A DNA stretch of 64,000 nt from assembly GCA_028023455.1 (NCBI GenBank), contig JAQFVV010000151.1, positions 1,085,001 to 1,149,000 of the forward strand, read 5' to 3'. The position numbers and the translations under genes are program-made. Source of the DNA: Epiperipatus broadwayi. Taxonomy: Eukaryota; Onychophora; Udeonychophora; Euonychophora; Peripatidae. Under the pieces are notes generated by a model. It ran no database searches. It had not been told where the DNA came from and was given only the letters and a program-made list of their open reading frames with translations. Of the stretch, positions 10,761 through 23,105 are shown one piece after another; positions within the stretch are counted from its first letter, which is position 1, and every line of letters begins with the position of its first letter.

Positions 10761-11899
10761 TGGATGATTTAGTATTATATGGTATATTCAGATTCATGGT
10801 ATTCTACATGTCTTACCCAAGAGAACATCTTTATATAAATTTTTCCAATGCACTGATGAATATCGTAAATTTGACTGAATAGCAGTCCTATAATGAAGTA
10901 ATTACATGGATGTAATAAAACATTATCTTAAAAAAAAATCAATGGGGCATGTTCCATGAATCTTAACTCTATTAGTCAATCAGTTTAATGCTGCAGTGAA
11001 CTACAGTGTTCACCCTAAATTTTAAGTTAAATGGCGCATCAATATCTTGAAGTCTGTGCTGTGTGACATACATATCAAATAACCAAATGATTTATTGCTT
11101 GAGAGTTAATTAGAAGTTTGGGCAAAGCTGGATCGTGATCCACAGAACCAAAGCTTCTAAGTCTGATAGTTTACACTGCACCATACTCATCCAAAGCAAT
11201 ATATATATATATAACGTTTTTAATTTATAAATGTGAAGCCGTTAAAATGTTTTGTCAAATTGCCATTGTCAATTATATGGATATCATATAATAATAATAA
11301 AAAAGTCCACTATGCTAAAAAAAAAACTACTTTGTAAGAATGCTTTTAAATTGGAAGGCTACATAACCTCTTTTAATGCTAAAAGTCATGTTTTTTTTTT
11401 AAAATAAAAGTCTATAAAAAATTACAAAAACATTGTATTTAAAAACACACACACATATATACTGCAACTGTGATCTATGTGTTATATATAGGATTAGTGC
11501 CAGAGTATTTTTCATTTTAAATCCCCTTTCCCAATAAAAACTTGCCAACTTCAATTTTTAAAATAAATATTTTGTAGAAAAAAAGAAAATATTTAAAATT
11601 AATTATCTTTTGAAAAAAAAAAAAATCTACTTCACGTAAAACTGAGACCTTTAATTATCATTATTGCATTCCTCACTGAAATGTTTGCACTCGGCAGTTG
11701 ACTAGTTTGCCCCATATCATACCAGTCCTGGCTACATACAAAGATACAGATGCCTTTTAACAGAGCATAAATATCAACAGCTGTTTATTATTTGAAAATT
11801 GCATCGCTGTAGTCCTCATGCTTAAACAAACCAATAGAATATCAGCAGCATAGCATCAAGATAATACTACAATTAGGCAGTAAAAAAAAAGATTTCCAT
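10761..11899. other. No gene recognised
   Basis: AT-rich spacer with (AT)n at 11201-11214 and several A-runs. No coding motif found. Confidence 0.4.
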
Positions 11900-12605
11900 T
11901 TACTACCTAGTTGTAAGTATACCAATAACAGAATTACTTCATGCTTCAAATATTGGAACATGAACCAAAGTATCTCTACCCTAATAATCAAAATTAATCT
12001 GGATGCAATGCCTACCAACACATTCCTATTCTATAAAAGACGAATAGCCAAAATAGACCCCATCTGCACCAACTGCAAAAGACATGAAGAAATATTTAAT
12101 CACATTATTCTCAACTGCATCAGTCTGGGTAATATCCGGAAAATTACCTATAAAAATTCAAAAATTGATTACTACAAAATTCTTTCACTAAAAAACTGCC
12201 TTAAAACCAAAACAATAGCAGTAATAAGACTCTCAATTTTTTTAACATATGCCATCTGGACAATTAGGTGTATGAAATCTTTCACAACTCTGCACCTGAA
12301 TGAAGATACATATTTCATTAAAAAATTAACCCTAATGAGGAAGAGATCAATTACTTACATCAAAATTTCGATTTGAAGAGACCTGGAACCTATTCACAGT
12401 TCCACAATTACCTAAGACTTAATGCCCCAAGCTCAATCTCATAAAAAAACACACTCTAAAACAAGATGTACATAACAAGCAACAAGGCTCACCCAGGATA
12501 GATGTATCAAATGAATAACCTTCCGTCACAACAATCTAATGCCCTTTACTTAATACCCTCTTTTTAAACAAGTAATTTACTTATTAAATAAATTTTATAT
12601 TTGGA
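11900..12605 (+). pseudogene. 5'-truncated LINE C-terminus with zf-RVT-like zinc motif
   Basis: A 138-codon frame (11960-12376, open further upstream) reads LDAMPTNTFLFYKRRIA, then a CxxC...H...C pattern (CTNCKRHEEIFNHIILNC), as in the zinc-binding region after the RNase H/RT of many LINEs. The block AVIRLSIFLTYAIWTIRC is shared with 10.1-10.5 kb. A tail 'taataccc...aaataaa' and an A-run near 12603 follow. The stop at 12376 may be premature. It is older than the 10.1 kb copy. Confidence 0.6.
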
Positions 12606-12629
12606 AAAAAATATATAGCTTTGTAACTA

Positions 12630-12880
12630 TAGGGGGTTTGAACACAGACTTCCAAGCTCCTTTCAACTATCCACTCTATCTCATACCACTAATACACATG
12701 ACCACACATATGTGGAAAAGACAAATGATCACCAATATATGTAAAATAGATAAATGATCAGTTATCTTTTCCACATGTGGTGGTCATGTGTATCAATGGT
12801 ATGAGATAGAGTGGATAGTTAAAAAGAGATTGAAAGTTTGTGTTCGAATCACCTATAGTCACAATTAAGCTCCAGGTATA
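12630..12880. repeat. Fold-back copy of the 15.6/33.8 kb repeat family
   Basis: Two ~110 bp arms in opposite orientation, each with 'atgagatagagtggatag' (or its complement) and the outer end 'gtgttcgaatcacctatag'. The centre keeps 'ataactgatcattt', a broken remnant of the hammerhead region found in the 15.6 and 33.8 kb copies; core and GAAA are gone. Confidence 0.65.
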
Positions 12881-15529
12881 TGAAGTACGCCTGTATTTCA
12901 AATATTAAGTATAGCCTTGGCAACAGATTGGTTACATACTCTTAATTTATTTAAGTGTGACGGTTGTGTTGATATAATTTGACGAAAATAAAAATTATTA
13001 ATAATTTAATATTTACCAAAGTGTAGTAACAAATTTTAGAATTTTTTTTTTGCAGTTTTAATATTATTATGAAATAAACTTTGATAACAATCATAAGTAA
13101 GCATAAATGATGAAGTTTAGGTGTTTATAAAAGTAAAATTATAAAATAAACTGTTTTATGAGAACTAATACACGTAATGAAATATCTAAACCGTGTGGTC
13201 TACTCAGCTAACAAGATGCTTTACTGAGTATCTGTATATATTTGCAAGTTTATACAAATCACATTCATGTCGAAAATTTTTTATTTTTATTGTATTGTCT
13301 TTTTTTTTTTTTTTTGCTTAAAAAAAAATACAAGAAAATTTTTTATTTTATTTTTGAAAGAACTATTTTTCAAAATCAATATATATTAATGTGCACTCAT
13401 GTACAAAGATAACTAATATCTTGATATTATATTAAATACGTTCATGTTGATAGTATAAATTTAAAGAAGAAAAAAATGATGCATGACATTTTTTCAAAGC
13501 AAAAGAGTTTAGAATTTCTTATGTAAAAACTTAATTACATCTCTAAGTCAATATGAATAATTCATTCCGGTATTTCGCCGTCTTTTAGTGGTTCTAACTA
13601 TTGTAAATTCAATCGCTGTTAAAAATGTATTTCAAATAAGATGAAAAAAAACAGAAAAACAAACGAGATGAATTTACAATATGGAGACAGAAACAAGCTT
13701 TCAAATAAACCTATCACAAAGGGGCAGAAAGAAACATTTAATGTAAGAAGTCGCTGCTTCGAAATAATAGAACATTTACTTTATGCGAGAGGGGGGGGGC
13801 ATTAATATGAATCTTTCACTCATTCAAATTACATATTATATTACTCAAAAACAAAATCAAATTGTACCGATATCATATTACCATTACTTCAAATTACAAA
13901 TATTTACAATAAATTTAGATATATTGTGGCAGGATTTGATAACACTATATAGAGATGTGCAAATAGTCATCCATATACATGAATGCATGTTAATATATTA
14001 TTCAAACTCCGTGGTCTGAAATATCCAAGGACGGCAGTTTTAAAAAGTATAGCTTTACTATGTGAACAGTACCTACGGTAACATTTATTTATTTTATTTT
14101 TTTTGATTATAAATTCGCGAATCTACAATACTTTTCATTACCCACTAAAAGATGTTACTTTTATCTACAAAGCAGGCAGGCAGATATTACTGGGAATTAA
14201 GTGGGACTACAATATCTAGAGCATTTGTTTCCAAACACCCCAGTGCCCAGTGGATAACAAAGTTCTATGGATAATAACAAATATTATACACAGGACTCTT
14301 TTGGGTTTGTGATAACAAAAATAAATCTTTTACTTCTTATTGTAAATCCAATGTTTGCTAAGATAGAAAAAACAACAACAGACAATTCACTGCAATTAGC
14401 TTATTAATTTATAAGTAAACTTTTGTTTTCTGTAACTTTTGTTTATATGTGTGTGTATAAACTAGTTTATTTATTTGTAAAAGATTAAAAATCATGTGTG
14501 AAATCTTATTTGGATAAAAGAAACTTGATACGAGGTATTTGGATTAATGGTATTCTACCTATATAATATTCATTTTCAATAAACATTTATTATTAGTTAG
14601 CTTAAGTGTTTCTACTGTTAGCTAAGTAAAGGGTTTTATTCAGTATGTTAATTTTGTTAACTGTAGTTGGGCTTGCTTTTGACTGGTGAAACCAAATTTA
14701 TAGCACTCATGGTGTGGCTAGATATACTATAGCAATCGAGTACAGCAATACTGCTTGCAAATCAGTATATTAAGGGAAGTCAAGAGCAAATATAGCTACT
14801 AGAGTTTCCTAACATAAACATTTGTATACGTGAGCTGAAAATAACTGTGAATATAAATCCGTTTTCTAAGAGCACAAGCAAAAATCTAGACACATTTTCG
14901 ATCCCATAAATCTTAAAATTGTTTGCATGAAGTGAGATGATAGAAAACGTAAAATAAAACAGGCATGGTTTATCGCTAACAACAACCAGGTCATTAATAA
15001 AAAAAAGAGAATAGCGTTGAACTCTCCAACAAATGGAATGTATTTAAATTACTAATTTAAATGCCTTAGCTTTGTACATTTAAATGCTACCCCATTCCCA
15101 GCCACTCCACTGAGTGCTATGAATCTGTCTTCACCAGCCTAAAGTGTGCTTAACTACAATTAACAAAATTAACGTGCGGAATAAACTCTTTAACTAACAT
15201 TCAAAACAATAAGCAAACTAATTACAAATGGGATAAAGTAACGGAGAATAACCTAAATAATACACACTTACATAAAGTGTAGACACTAGCAACATGGGTA
15301 TATTGTATATAGTATTATATTCATACTAATGATAAAATTGGTAATTAAAAAATAAAGTATTGTACAAACATGAAGAACTGTAAAGATGTGTATAAAATAT
15401 TACTTTAAAACCTGTTTTTATTATTATATTTCTAAATTTTCATTTTTTTTTAAAAAATTTAAATACCATATTTATAATACTTACAACAACTGAAATACAG
15501 GCTTATTATATACCTGTATCAACATATGT
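12881..15529. other. No gene recognised
   Basis: Long AT-rich stretch with homopolymer runs (T at 13303-13315, G at 13791-13799). I found no coding motif, tRNA-like box or family repeat. Confidence 0.4.
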
Positions 15530-15730
15530 AATATATAGGGTATACGAGCACAGACTTTCACATGTCCCACCACTCTCCACTCTATCTCATAACAATGATA
15601 CACTTAAAAACATATATGTCGAAAAGATAAATAATCATCAATATACGTCTTTCATGCTAAACCAGCAATCATCAGTTGGTCCAGATTATCATCTTTACAC
15701 ATATATGCAATAGTGCTTACAACAATAAAA
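15530..15730 (-). repeat. Hammerhead-bearing repeat, single arm
   Basis: Reverse-strand copy of the family at 33.67-33.96 kb. From the 5' side it contains a hammerhead-like motif and then a block with 'atgagatagagtggagag' and a B-box-like end near 15545. The tRNA resemblance of that end is weak. Confidence 0.6.
15638..15689 (-). ncRNA. Hammerhead ribozyme-like motif
   Basis: On the minus strand: AATC...CCAA (stem I 5'), CTGATGA, stem II TGCT-ggttt-AGCA (with T-T next to the core), GAAA, a short stem III region, then TTGATGATT completing stem I through GATT. Same structure as 33.80 kb. The weak closing pair of stem II suggests decay. Confidence 0.5.
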
Positions 15731-16178
15731 AAGTAGATCAAATTAAATATATATAGGAAATAGAAGAATAATATAAAAGAATAATTAAATGTTACTATTT
15801 TTAAAAGATTTAACAACAACAATAACAATAAAAATAATAATTCAATTTATTTACCATACAAAACTACATCATTAAGCCAATTACGTAGTAATTGCACCGT
15901 AACAAATATACAGCAATATACATAAACAAGTATAAATAACAAAATTATTAATATGATTATATGCCATATTTCTTTATAAGTAACAAATTTTTTAAAATCT
16001 AAAGTAAAAATATCTTCATTAGTAATATTATGATTGTAGGTGTTAGGCAAACGAAACAAAGATGGAAATTTAAATATGTTAGAGTGACAAACCTTAATAT
16101 AAAATAAATTAAATGTAAGTGTTTTATGTAAACAATAATTGGAATACTTGAAATTTTGTTAGTTAATATAATTTTTGT
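15731..16178. other. No feature recognised
   Basis: AT-rich; no convincing motif on either strand. Confidence 0.4.
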
Positions 16179-16280
16179 CAAGCATTGGTGGTCGAGAGGT
16201 CAGCGACAGCTGCTTCACAAGTAGTTGTCCCGGGTTAGCTGGTTCGCTTCCCGGCTGATGCTAAGACACATGAGAAAAAA
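16179..16280 (+). repeat. SINE-A, short tRNA-derived element
   Basis: Starts CAAGCATTGGTGGTCGAGAG (A box inside), has an anticodon-like arm with a changed loop, B box GGTTCGCTTCCC and the complementary end GATGCT, then an A/TA tail. Same family as 8.76, 20.17 and 42.6 kb. Confidence 0.7.
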
Positions 16281-16608
16281 ATATATATAATTTTCTGATT
16301 GATAAGGTTATATAAAATGTTAAGATCTCTCATTTTTCTTCTAACGGATAGCGATAGATAATAACCATTTAACTTGACATATTGGGAAAATTTATCATAA
16401 ATTAATTGAATTTTTATATCTCCTTGTTGTTTTTGTTGTTATTACTACTACTATTATTATTAATAATAATTCAATTCAATATCTATTTATTATATGCATT
16501 TCAACACTTACACTTTAACAGAAACACACATTAATCAACAAATAAAATAAAAAAACTATAAGCAAATACAAATTATATATATATAAGATTATATGTATAT
16601 GTTCTCAG
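16281..16608. other. No feature recognised
   Basis: AT-rich with an imperfect (ATT)n/(ACT)n-like tract near 16440-16470. Confidence 0.4.
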
Positions 16609-18006
16609 TCATAAATTTAGTTCTTTTCTAACATTCATAATAAATTGATCACGAAAAATATCAATATTATTACAAGTTAGATTATATACTCTTTGCAATC
16701 TATTAATAACTGACTTTCTGAAGAAAATATTTTTACATTTATTAACCTTGAAAGTATGCATTTCTCTTAACAGACGACTGGGTACTTTCAATTCTCTTTT
16801 CAATATACAGTCACTGACATCAATTTTCCCCATCAATTAACTTTTTCAACAATATTATATCTTTCAACATTCTTTTTTTTTTCAATACTGTTTTAACATT
16901 CTCCCATTATTAATTTATTGAATCTTTTTTCAATATTATGTATTCTAGACTGAATATTAATCAAATTGAAATTCAATATAGAAGAACTATATTCTAAAAG
17001 TGTTACAACTAAAAAAAGAAACCCTATATTTTATGGAAGTAAATAAATCTCTACCATATCTCAAAATACATCCCATCTTTCCATATGCTTTATTAATAAT
17101 ATACTTAATATGTGCATTAAAAGTAAAATTACTACAAAATATTACTACAAAATATAATTCCTAAATCAGATACAATCTCTTTATATGTAATAACACCTCA
17201 ATTTTATATTGCTAAACAGATTTTTCAGTTTTATTAGTATAGGAAACAATGCATGTTTTATTAATATTAATCTCCATATTGTTATATCTACACCAAATTT
17301 TCAAACAATCTATATCCTTAGAACCTCAATATGATCATAATAATTAATAATTCTTTTGAATAACTTACAATCATCAACATAAGTAAGAATCATACTATTT
17401 TTGTATGTTTTGATCAACACTACACATAAAAACAGTAAAAAATAATGGTGCTAATATTCCACCCTGAGGAACACCTATCATATTATTAAAAAGATGAGAA
17501 TTGGTTCTATCCATATACACATAAGATTTATGACCCCTCAAATAATTACTAAACCACTCAATTAAATGAGGAGTAATTTCCAACATTTTAAGCTTACATA
17601 GAAGTCTAACATGTACAACGTTATCAAATGCCTGTGTCATATCAAAATATACAACAACAAATTATTTCTGATCAGATAAGGCATGAGCAATGTGATCAGA
17701 TATCACCATTAAATTAGTTTCAACAGATTTACCAGGTAGAAAAACATGTTGATAATCAGGTAACACCTTAATCATATCTATAATAATATTGTAAATACAC
17801 CTTTCATAAACTCTAGCAAAATGTGACAAAATTGAAATAGGCCTATAATTACCAATGTTAGATCTATTCCCCTTCTTATAAATTGGTATAATTTTAGCTA
17901 TCTTAAATATATCAGGAATAACAGATTTCTCAATTGATAAATTAATAGTAAAATATAATAATATAATAATGATAACTAACACAAAGTAAAATAAATAATA
18001 CTCCAA
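16609..18006 (-). pseudogene. Non-LTR retrotransposon reverse transcriptase (Jockey/CR1-type), 5'-truncated
   Basis: Reading down the minus strand from 18006: IFKIAKIIPIYKKGNRSN, NYRPISILSHFARVYERCIY (finger/palm entry), then one in-frame TAA near 17660, then VVVYFDMTQAFDNV (box A with its Asp), GVPQGGILAPLFFTVF (box B), a +1 shift, ILTYVDDCKLF (YVDD catalytic box C), another shift, DIDCLKIWCRYNNMEININK (thumb), and a C-terminal block at 16836-16609 (LPSRLLREMHTFKVN-like, ending MNVRKEL). The three longest open stretches share one frame, so few changes separate it from an open gene: one nonsense and at least two frameshifts. The element is cut at 18006, where the tandem hammerhead array begins. 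Endonuclease and ORF1 are missing. Confidence 0.85.
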
Positions 18007-18290
18007 TAATGAATAATATTCTTATAGTATAATTTTCATTACATCACTCTCACATAAGATAGAAACTGCTTTCTACCCACTTTTCATACCTTGTTGAGGG
18101 ATGTAATCATAAACATATGACTAAAAACATGAAATATTATTCATTATTCGATAATCTCTAGTCTAATAATTGACTAATAAAAATTATTAATATACTTTCA
18201 TTAAGTGGTTTGATCAAAGTTATGATGGCAGTAATTTCTATTTATATATATATACACTGAATAATGATAAATATATGGGTAAGAAATTGT

Positions 18291-18345
18291 GGTCTGAACC
18301 AACTGATGAGTGGTGGTCCAGCATGAAATATGCATCTTGGGGATC
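18291..18345 (+). ncRNA. Hammerhead ribozyme in array unit 1
   Basis: Stem I 5' GGTC...CCAA, core CTGATGA (18303-18309), stem II GTGGT-ggtcc-AGCAT with one G-G mismatch, GAA (18325-18327), tiny stem III from A18328 to T18335, C at 18336 as cleavage base, then TTGG...GATC completing inner (CCAA/TTGG) and outer (GGTC/GATC) stem I. The asymmetric internal loop of stem I fits the loop contacts of natural hammerheads. Confidence 0.7.
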
Positions 18346-18586
18346 ATAAACTTTTTCATGTCTTTGGTCATATGTTTATGATTACATCCCTCCACAGTGG
18401 TGTAGTGAAAAGTACATTATAAAAATATTCATTATGGAATAATCTCTAGTCTAATGAATGACTAATAAAAATTATTAATATATTTTCATTAAGCGATTTG
18501 TGTTTGACACATCAATTAAACTGTAGTAATTTACTACCTCTATTATATACTGAAAAATAATAGATATGTGTAAGAGGTTGTGGTCT

Positions 18587-18634
18587 GGTCCAACTGATGA
18601 GTGCTGGTTCAGCACGAAATGTGCATTGAAGATC
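18587..18634 (+). ncRNA. Hammerhead ribozyme in array unit 2
   Basis: Core CTGATGA (18594-18600), perfect stem II GTGCT-ggttc-AGCAC (18601-18615), GAAA (18616-18619), stem III ATG-TG-CAT-like, U at the cleavage position. The inner stem I strand is GAAG instead of TTGG, so inner pairing is lost while the outer GGTC/GATC is kept. It carries the best stem II of the family. Confidence 0.65.
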
Positions 18635-18830
18635 GTAGATCTTTTCTTTGATAATATATTTATGACTACACCCTTTCACAAGGTGTTAAAAGCGGATAGA
18701 AACCAATCCATACCTTGCATGTGTGATGTAGTGAAAATTACACTATAGAAATATTATTTATTATTGGATAATCTCTAGTCTAATAAATGACTAATAAAAA
18801 TTATTAATAATATTCCAATCTCTTCTATAA

Positions 18831-20164
18831 AAAAAAAAAAACCTTGTGCTTATTTTCTGCATCCATAATAATTAAAAATTCAATGTTTTGATTATTCATT
18901 TATAGTTTTTATCAAAGATAATCATTCATCAATCTTTCAATAGCTACCTTATTCTTTAGAATATCTCTTATATATATATTGGATTTTTAATTATTATCCA
19001 CACACACTGATTAAGAAATAAATATAAATTCTTACATATTATTTGGATATTTCTGGATCAGGTTTTATTAGAATTTGGGAAGACATTTCCTAATATATAT
19101 TTTTATATATAGGGGTGTCACAAACTATGCCATTTCTAACTATACAACTTGAATTATATCCTATTCAAAAAAAAAAGTGTAAACAAACACAAAAATATAA
19201 ATATAAAAAAAAAAACCTATTAAAATTTACAAATTTTGCAATATTTCTCAGTCATTTTTCTTTCTCTGAGTACTATAGACAATTATATATATTAATAAAA
19301 TTTCTTCAGTTTAAGGTGAAAGTACACACATTTTATTCTTTCTTTATTAACTTTTCCAAATTTGATGCACTGTAGTTTTCTGAGTGATAATGCTAGATGT
19401 TTTATAAAATTCTGGAATATTCTAAATGTTGAAATGGATTTTAAAACATCAAATAAATAGAGAACGTTATTTGATAAAGACTGAAACTGATTTAAAACTT
19501 CAAAATAATTACAGAACTAAATTTTTTGATAGCAAAACTACTGTTATGTTTTTACTCAATAAAAATTAAAAAAAAAAAATCACCCAGAGTATATTTAATA
19601 ATAATGAAAGTCCGACTTTTCGCTATTTACCCTTTATTATAAAAATACGAGTTTTTTTTTATTTTTATTGCTTCGGTAAATGTATGATTGAACATACTCA
19701 GTAAAATATACACAAATGTGTCCGCTGAAATTATTATTAATAGCAATACGATTATTTTTTAAAATTTTGTTTGATTAATATGCATAGCATACATATAAAA
19801 AAGCATCCGTATGAATATTTGCAGTTCAATAAATAATTCTTATTCTAATCAACGTTTATCAACAAAATCTCCTGTTTAAAAAAAAGTTGATTGGAATAAC
19901 TGCTGAAGTATAAAAGAACCAATATCTAGTTATTATTAACAATCATTTACTTGTTGATAGTATGTAACATTCTGTGATTTCAGTACATAATAATTACACT
20001 ATGAGCTAAAACTTTCAAATTTTTTTTTTTAAATTTTATTTAATTTTCTTATTTCCAATTTTTATTTCGTCTTTTTAATGAAATGAATAACCTATCATAT
20101 TTTGAAATATAATGAAAATTAAAGCATACATGTGTTAATAATCAAATTAATATATATATATATT
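18831..20164. other. No gene recognised
   Basis: AT-rich spacer with several long A and T runs. No domain-like frame and no family repeat found. Confidence 0.4.
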
Positions 20165-20266
20165 TTCATATGTCATAGCATTGGCCGGGACGCGAACCCA
20201 CAACCATCTGCAACCAACTATTTGCTTGCAAGGTAGCTGTGATGACCTCTCGGCTAACAACACTTG
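20165..20266 (-). repeat. SINE-A, short tRNA-derived element
   Basis: Minus-strand copy: CAAGTGTTGTTAGCCGAGAG, anticodon-like arm CTTGCAAGCAA, B-box GTTCGCGTCCCGG and GCTATGACATATG before a TA-rich tail. This copy keeps the clearest B box. Confidence 0.7.
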
Positions 20267-20369
20267 TATATTCATGGCATTCTGTAAAGTAATTTGAGTA
20301 CAGAAGGACCTAGGATTTTTTAAACTAAAAATGTACAAGTAGATATATAAATATTTTTTCCCTCACCAC

Positions 20370-20945
20370 ATTTTTGCCATCTAAGTGTAAGCTTTAGTAA
20401 TCAGTAGATGCCAGTGTTTATTAAATTCCAATGCAGCGATGTCCTATCCAATATTCGTAGATTAGTTTCTAGCTTATAAATTTCATCAGTGAATGGCTTT
20501 AGATCTTAAATCAATGTATTTGGATTCTCTAGATCCAATGCATATCTATAACTATACAGACAAAGTGACTTGGATTGAGAACAATAATGCATTTTTCAAT
20601 TTGAGCTAGTAGTTTGACAGTACAACAAAAAAGACATCTGCTAGAAGAAAGGTTCACTACATCCAAAAGATCCAGAGTGCTCTCATTCCCAAAAGCTCCT
20701 CCCCGATGAAAGTCAACAGCTAAAAACTAATCTAGGAATATTGGATAAGATAGCATTGAATATGAATTTAATAAGCACTACTACTTGGCATCTACTGATG
20801 ACTAAAGCTTACACTAGCAAAAATGTAGTGAAAAAATAATAATTTACTCAAGGCAAAACTCTCTCCATACAGTAGTGCCACCCTGTGCCAACCAGAGTAA
20901 TCAATGGATGCCAGTATATGTGCTAGTATAAGAGATAGTGATCAA
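20370..20945. repeat. Rep-A, inverted pair plus fragment
   Basis: The left arm (20370-20520) reads minus and the right arm (about 20660-20840) plus; a further fragment with 'aatcaatggatgccag' follows to about 20945. The hammerhead-like regions are eroded: GAAA and CTGATGA remain at 20455-20495 (minus) but stem II is broken, and on the right the core is CCGATGA with GAAA changed. Confidence 0.65.
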
Positions 20946-22164
20946 TGTGATCATTATTAATTTACTCTTGAAAAGCAGATAATAAGCAGGGGTCACATGA
21001 TATCTTATTGGTTAAATAGATGTACAATTTAAAATAAAGATCTTTTTAACTGTCCACAAATGAATAAATATCCCCACTCTATGTAAATCAATATTTTCCC
21101 TTATAGACTAAACATAAAATTGGGATATAGAATTTGCATTATGCATGCCATCATGGCATTTTTGACAAAAAAAAATCAATATAATGAGCACTAGCAAGTT
21201 TAGCCAACAGATAGACTAAACCAATTTGAGAAAACATATTCCACCAATCACATACTTATATAATAGTTTAATGTTCAAGTTAACATATTTCTCTCTTTTT
21301 TAAAAAGAACTAAATTTTGCTTTGACATTAAGAATTGTCAGGTAGCCTTAAATGTAAGATAATTGAGAAAACATAAACTGATAGAAACAAGATTCCTTCT
21401 TCAGACAGTTCTGGTATAAAAATCCTTCACTGTTTGGAAAAAAATAAACTAACTTATCAAACATAACTTTTCTTAACTTCAGTCAAACAAATATGAAACC
21501 ATCTGCTGAAACATGAACAGTTTCTTATATTATTAGTCTGCCAATATATTTGGCTTTAAGAGAAAAAAAATCCTAAAAATGTGCCTACTAATTTCATTTT
21601 CTTTTTAAGAACGTAGTTTATTCTAGTCAAATATTTTTCAACTAAATTAACCTTTCAAGCCAAATAAAACGTTCACATTTACACACACACACACACACAA
21701 TTATATATTAGAAGATTGAATTATATTTATAATAATAATAAAAAAGATTGATTAAAGCAGGCAAATAAATAAAAAAAATTAAGAATCTTATATCAATGTA
21801 ATTGATCATTCTGGCTTGATTAACAAAAAGCAATTCTTAATACCCAGAGAGCAATTCAAAATATATTTTGCTGAAAATCTTAACTGGGGAATGTATAACT
21901 TTATAAATACAGTACAAAGATTTTAAGGTTATGAATTTTTTAAACAAGTTAACTATTAACTAGATATCATAAAGTAACTTCTAGAGATTCCAACTACAAT
22001 TAAAACCTTCATTTCTGCCTCTACAGCCATAAATTTGACAGTCATTAATAATGTGGCTCATAGTTTGTATTTGACCACATTTACAAAGATCAGAGAGATG
22101 AGTACACTGACCATAGTTTGCCCTGAATCTGTTGAATAGATTTCAGTTCTATCTAGGAAGATTT
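20946..22164. other. No gene recognised; short (AC)n
   Basis: AT-rich spacer. (AC)n microsatellite at about 21682-21700. Confidence 0.45.
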
Positions 22165-22330
22165 ATTCCACAGAGGCTAAACTCTCCATACAGCAGCACC
22201 ATTCAGTGCAAGCCAGAGTAATCAGTGAATACATGAAGGTTCATGCATAAAATCCTTATCTAAGGCCTACTCATCCAATGTCCCAGATTAGTTTCTAGCT
22301 TGTGGCTTTCATCAGTGCAGAAAAACAATG
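22165..22330 (-). repeat. Rep-A partial copy with hammerhead-like core
   Basis: Contains 'aactctccatacagcag', 'gcctactcatccaatg' and, at 22281-22320 on the minus strand, CTGATGA, an AGC/GCT hairpin, GAAA and ACTAAT. The stem I 5' strand is altered (CTGCA), so cleavage is unlikely. Confidence 0.7.
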
Positions 22331-22984
22331 AGCATAAAGGATGGTAACCATGTGATATTTAGTGGTTACTTAATAATTCGATCAGAAAATACCACTCTAT
22401 TCAAAATGTCATAAGATTTCCATTATTTGCACAATAATTCTTCCATTGTAGGTTCTTGAATGAACACCTAAAATTGGGATTTTGATCTGCACAGAGTCTT
22501 AGATGCTAAAACTAGATCCTAAGTTATTGGTGAGTCTGATCAGTTTAATGGCTTTATATATGAAGTAATTTCTTTTCTGATATCTAGGGGAGAAATATTT
22601 GAAAGATTAGGAAGTCACTAAAGTGGGATAATAATAATATTTATAGAACTAAATATTTAATTAAGTAAAGTGCATGCAAGTTAAACTGGAAACACAATAT
22701 CCAATCTAATTATAAGATATTTAAATAAAGATGTGAAGGATCATTAAGTTTAGAATGAATCTCTGGAATTGAGATATCAGATTAACTGCCTTGAGATGGT
22801 GGTAAACAAGGACCAACCATTATCACTGATGATCCAGCCTTATAATTTGTTTGAAGTATTTTGTTATCTAGTTGTTCTACTTCTCTTTCAGCAAAGAATA
22901 TAACATGAATACAAGAATAAAAAATAATCAAATCAGTAATAATAATAATCCAACAGCCATACAGAAGTTTATAAAATTTCAAGC
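22331..22984. other. No feature recognised
   Basis: AT-rich spacer without recognised content. Confidence 0.4.
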
Positions 22985-23105
22985 TGGAAGTGGCAAAGCT
23001 TCACTACAAACTGCAAGCCTTGAGCACCAAAGCCTGCCACTCAATCGCTGGCGGAGCTTCACTACAAACTGGAAGTCTTGTGCACCAAAACCTGCCACTT
23101 GATCG
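22985..23105 (+). repeat. Two-unit tandem duplication, ~60 bp, GC-richer than flanks
   Basis: 'gcttcactacaaactg' followed by 'gcaccaaagcctgccact' and a similar version of both occur twice in a row, each ending 'gatcgct' or 'aatcgct'. The block stands out by composition. Translation shows nothing recognisable; possibly the remnant of a coding or satellite unit. Confidence 0.6.

Larger units (their letters stand above)
18003..18830 (+). repeat. Tandem array of hammerhead-bearing units (retrozyme-like)
   Basis: The landmark 'ataatctctagtctaat' recurs at about 18151, 18440 and 18768, giving units of about 290 and 330 bp. Each full unit contains one hammerhead motif at the same relative place. 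The first ~135 bp (18003-18140) is an inverted partial unit, the complement of the region downstream of the ribozyme. No coding capacity. Head-to-tail ~300 bp units with one self-cleaving motif each are what retrozymes look like in genomes. Confidence 0.75.

Noticed and set aside
10846-10885. CTGATGA near 10847 as ribozyme
   Set aside because: No GAAA follows at a suitable distance and no hairpin forms.
18201-18748. Short frames in both strands over the hammerhead array
   Set aside because: They cross the non-coding tandem units and are not kept between units.
22782-23102. Frames of 66 and 76 codons
   Set aside because: They run across a tandem duplication and AT-rich DNA; no motif.
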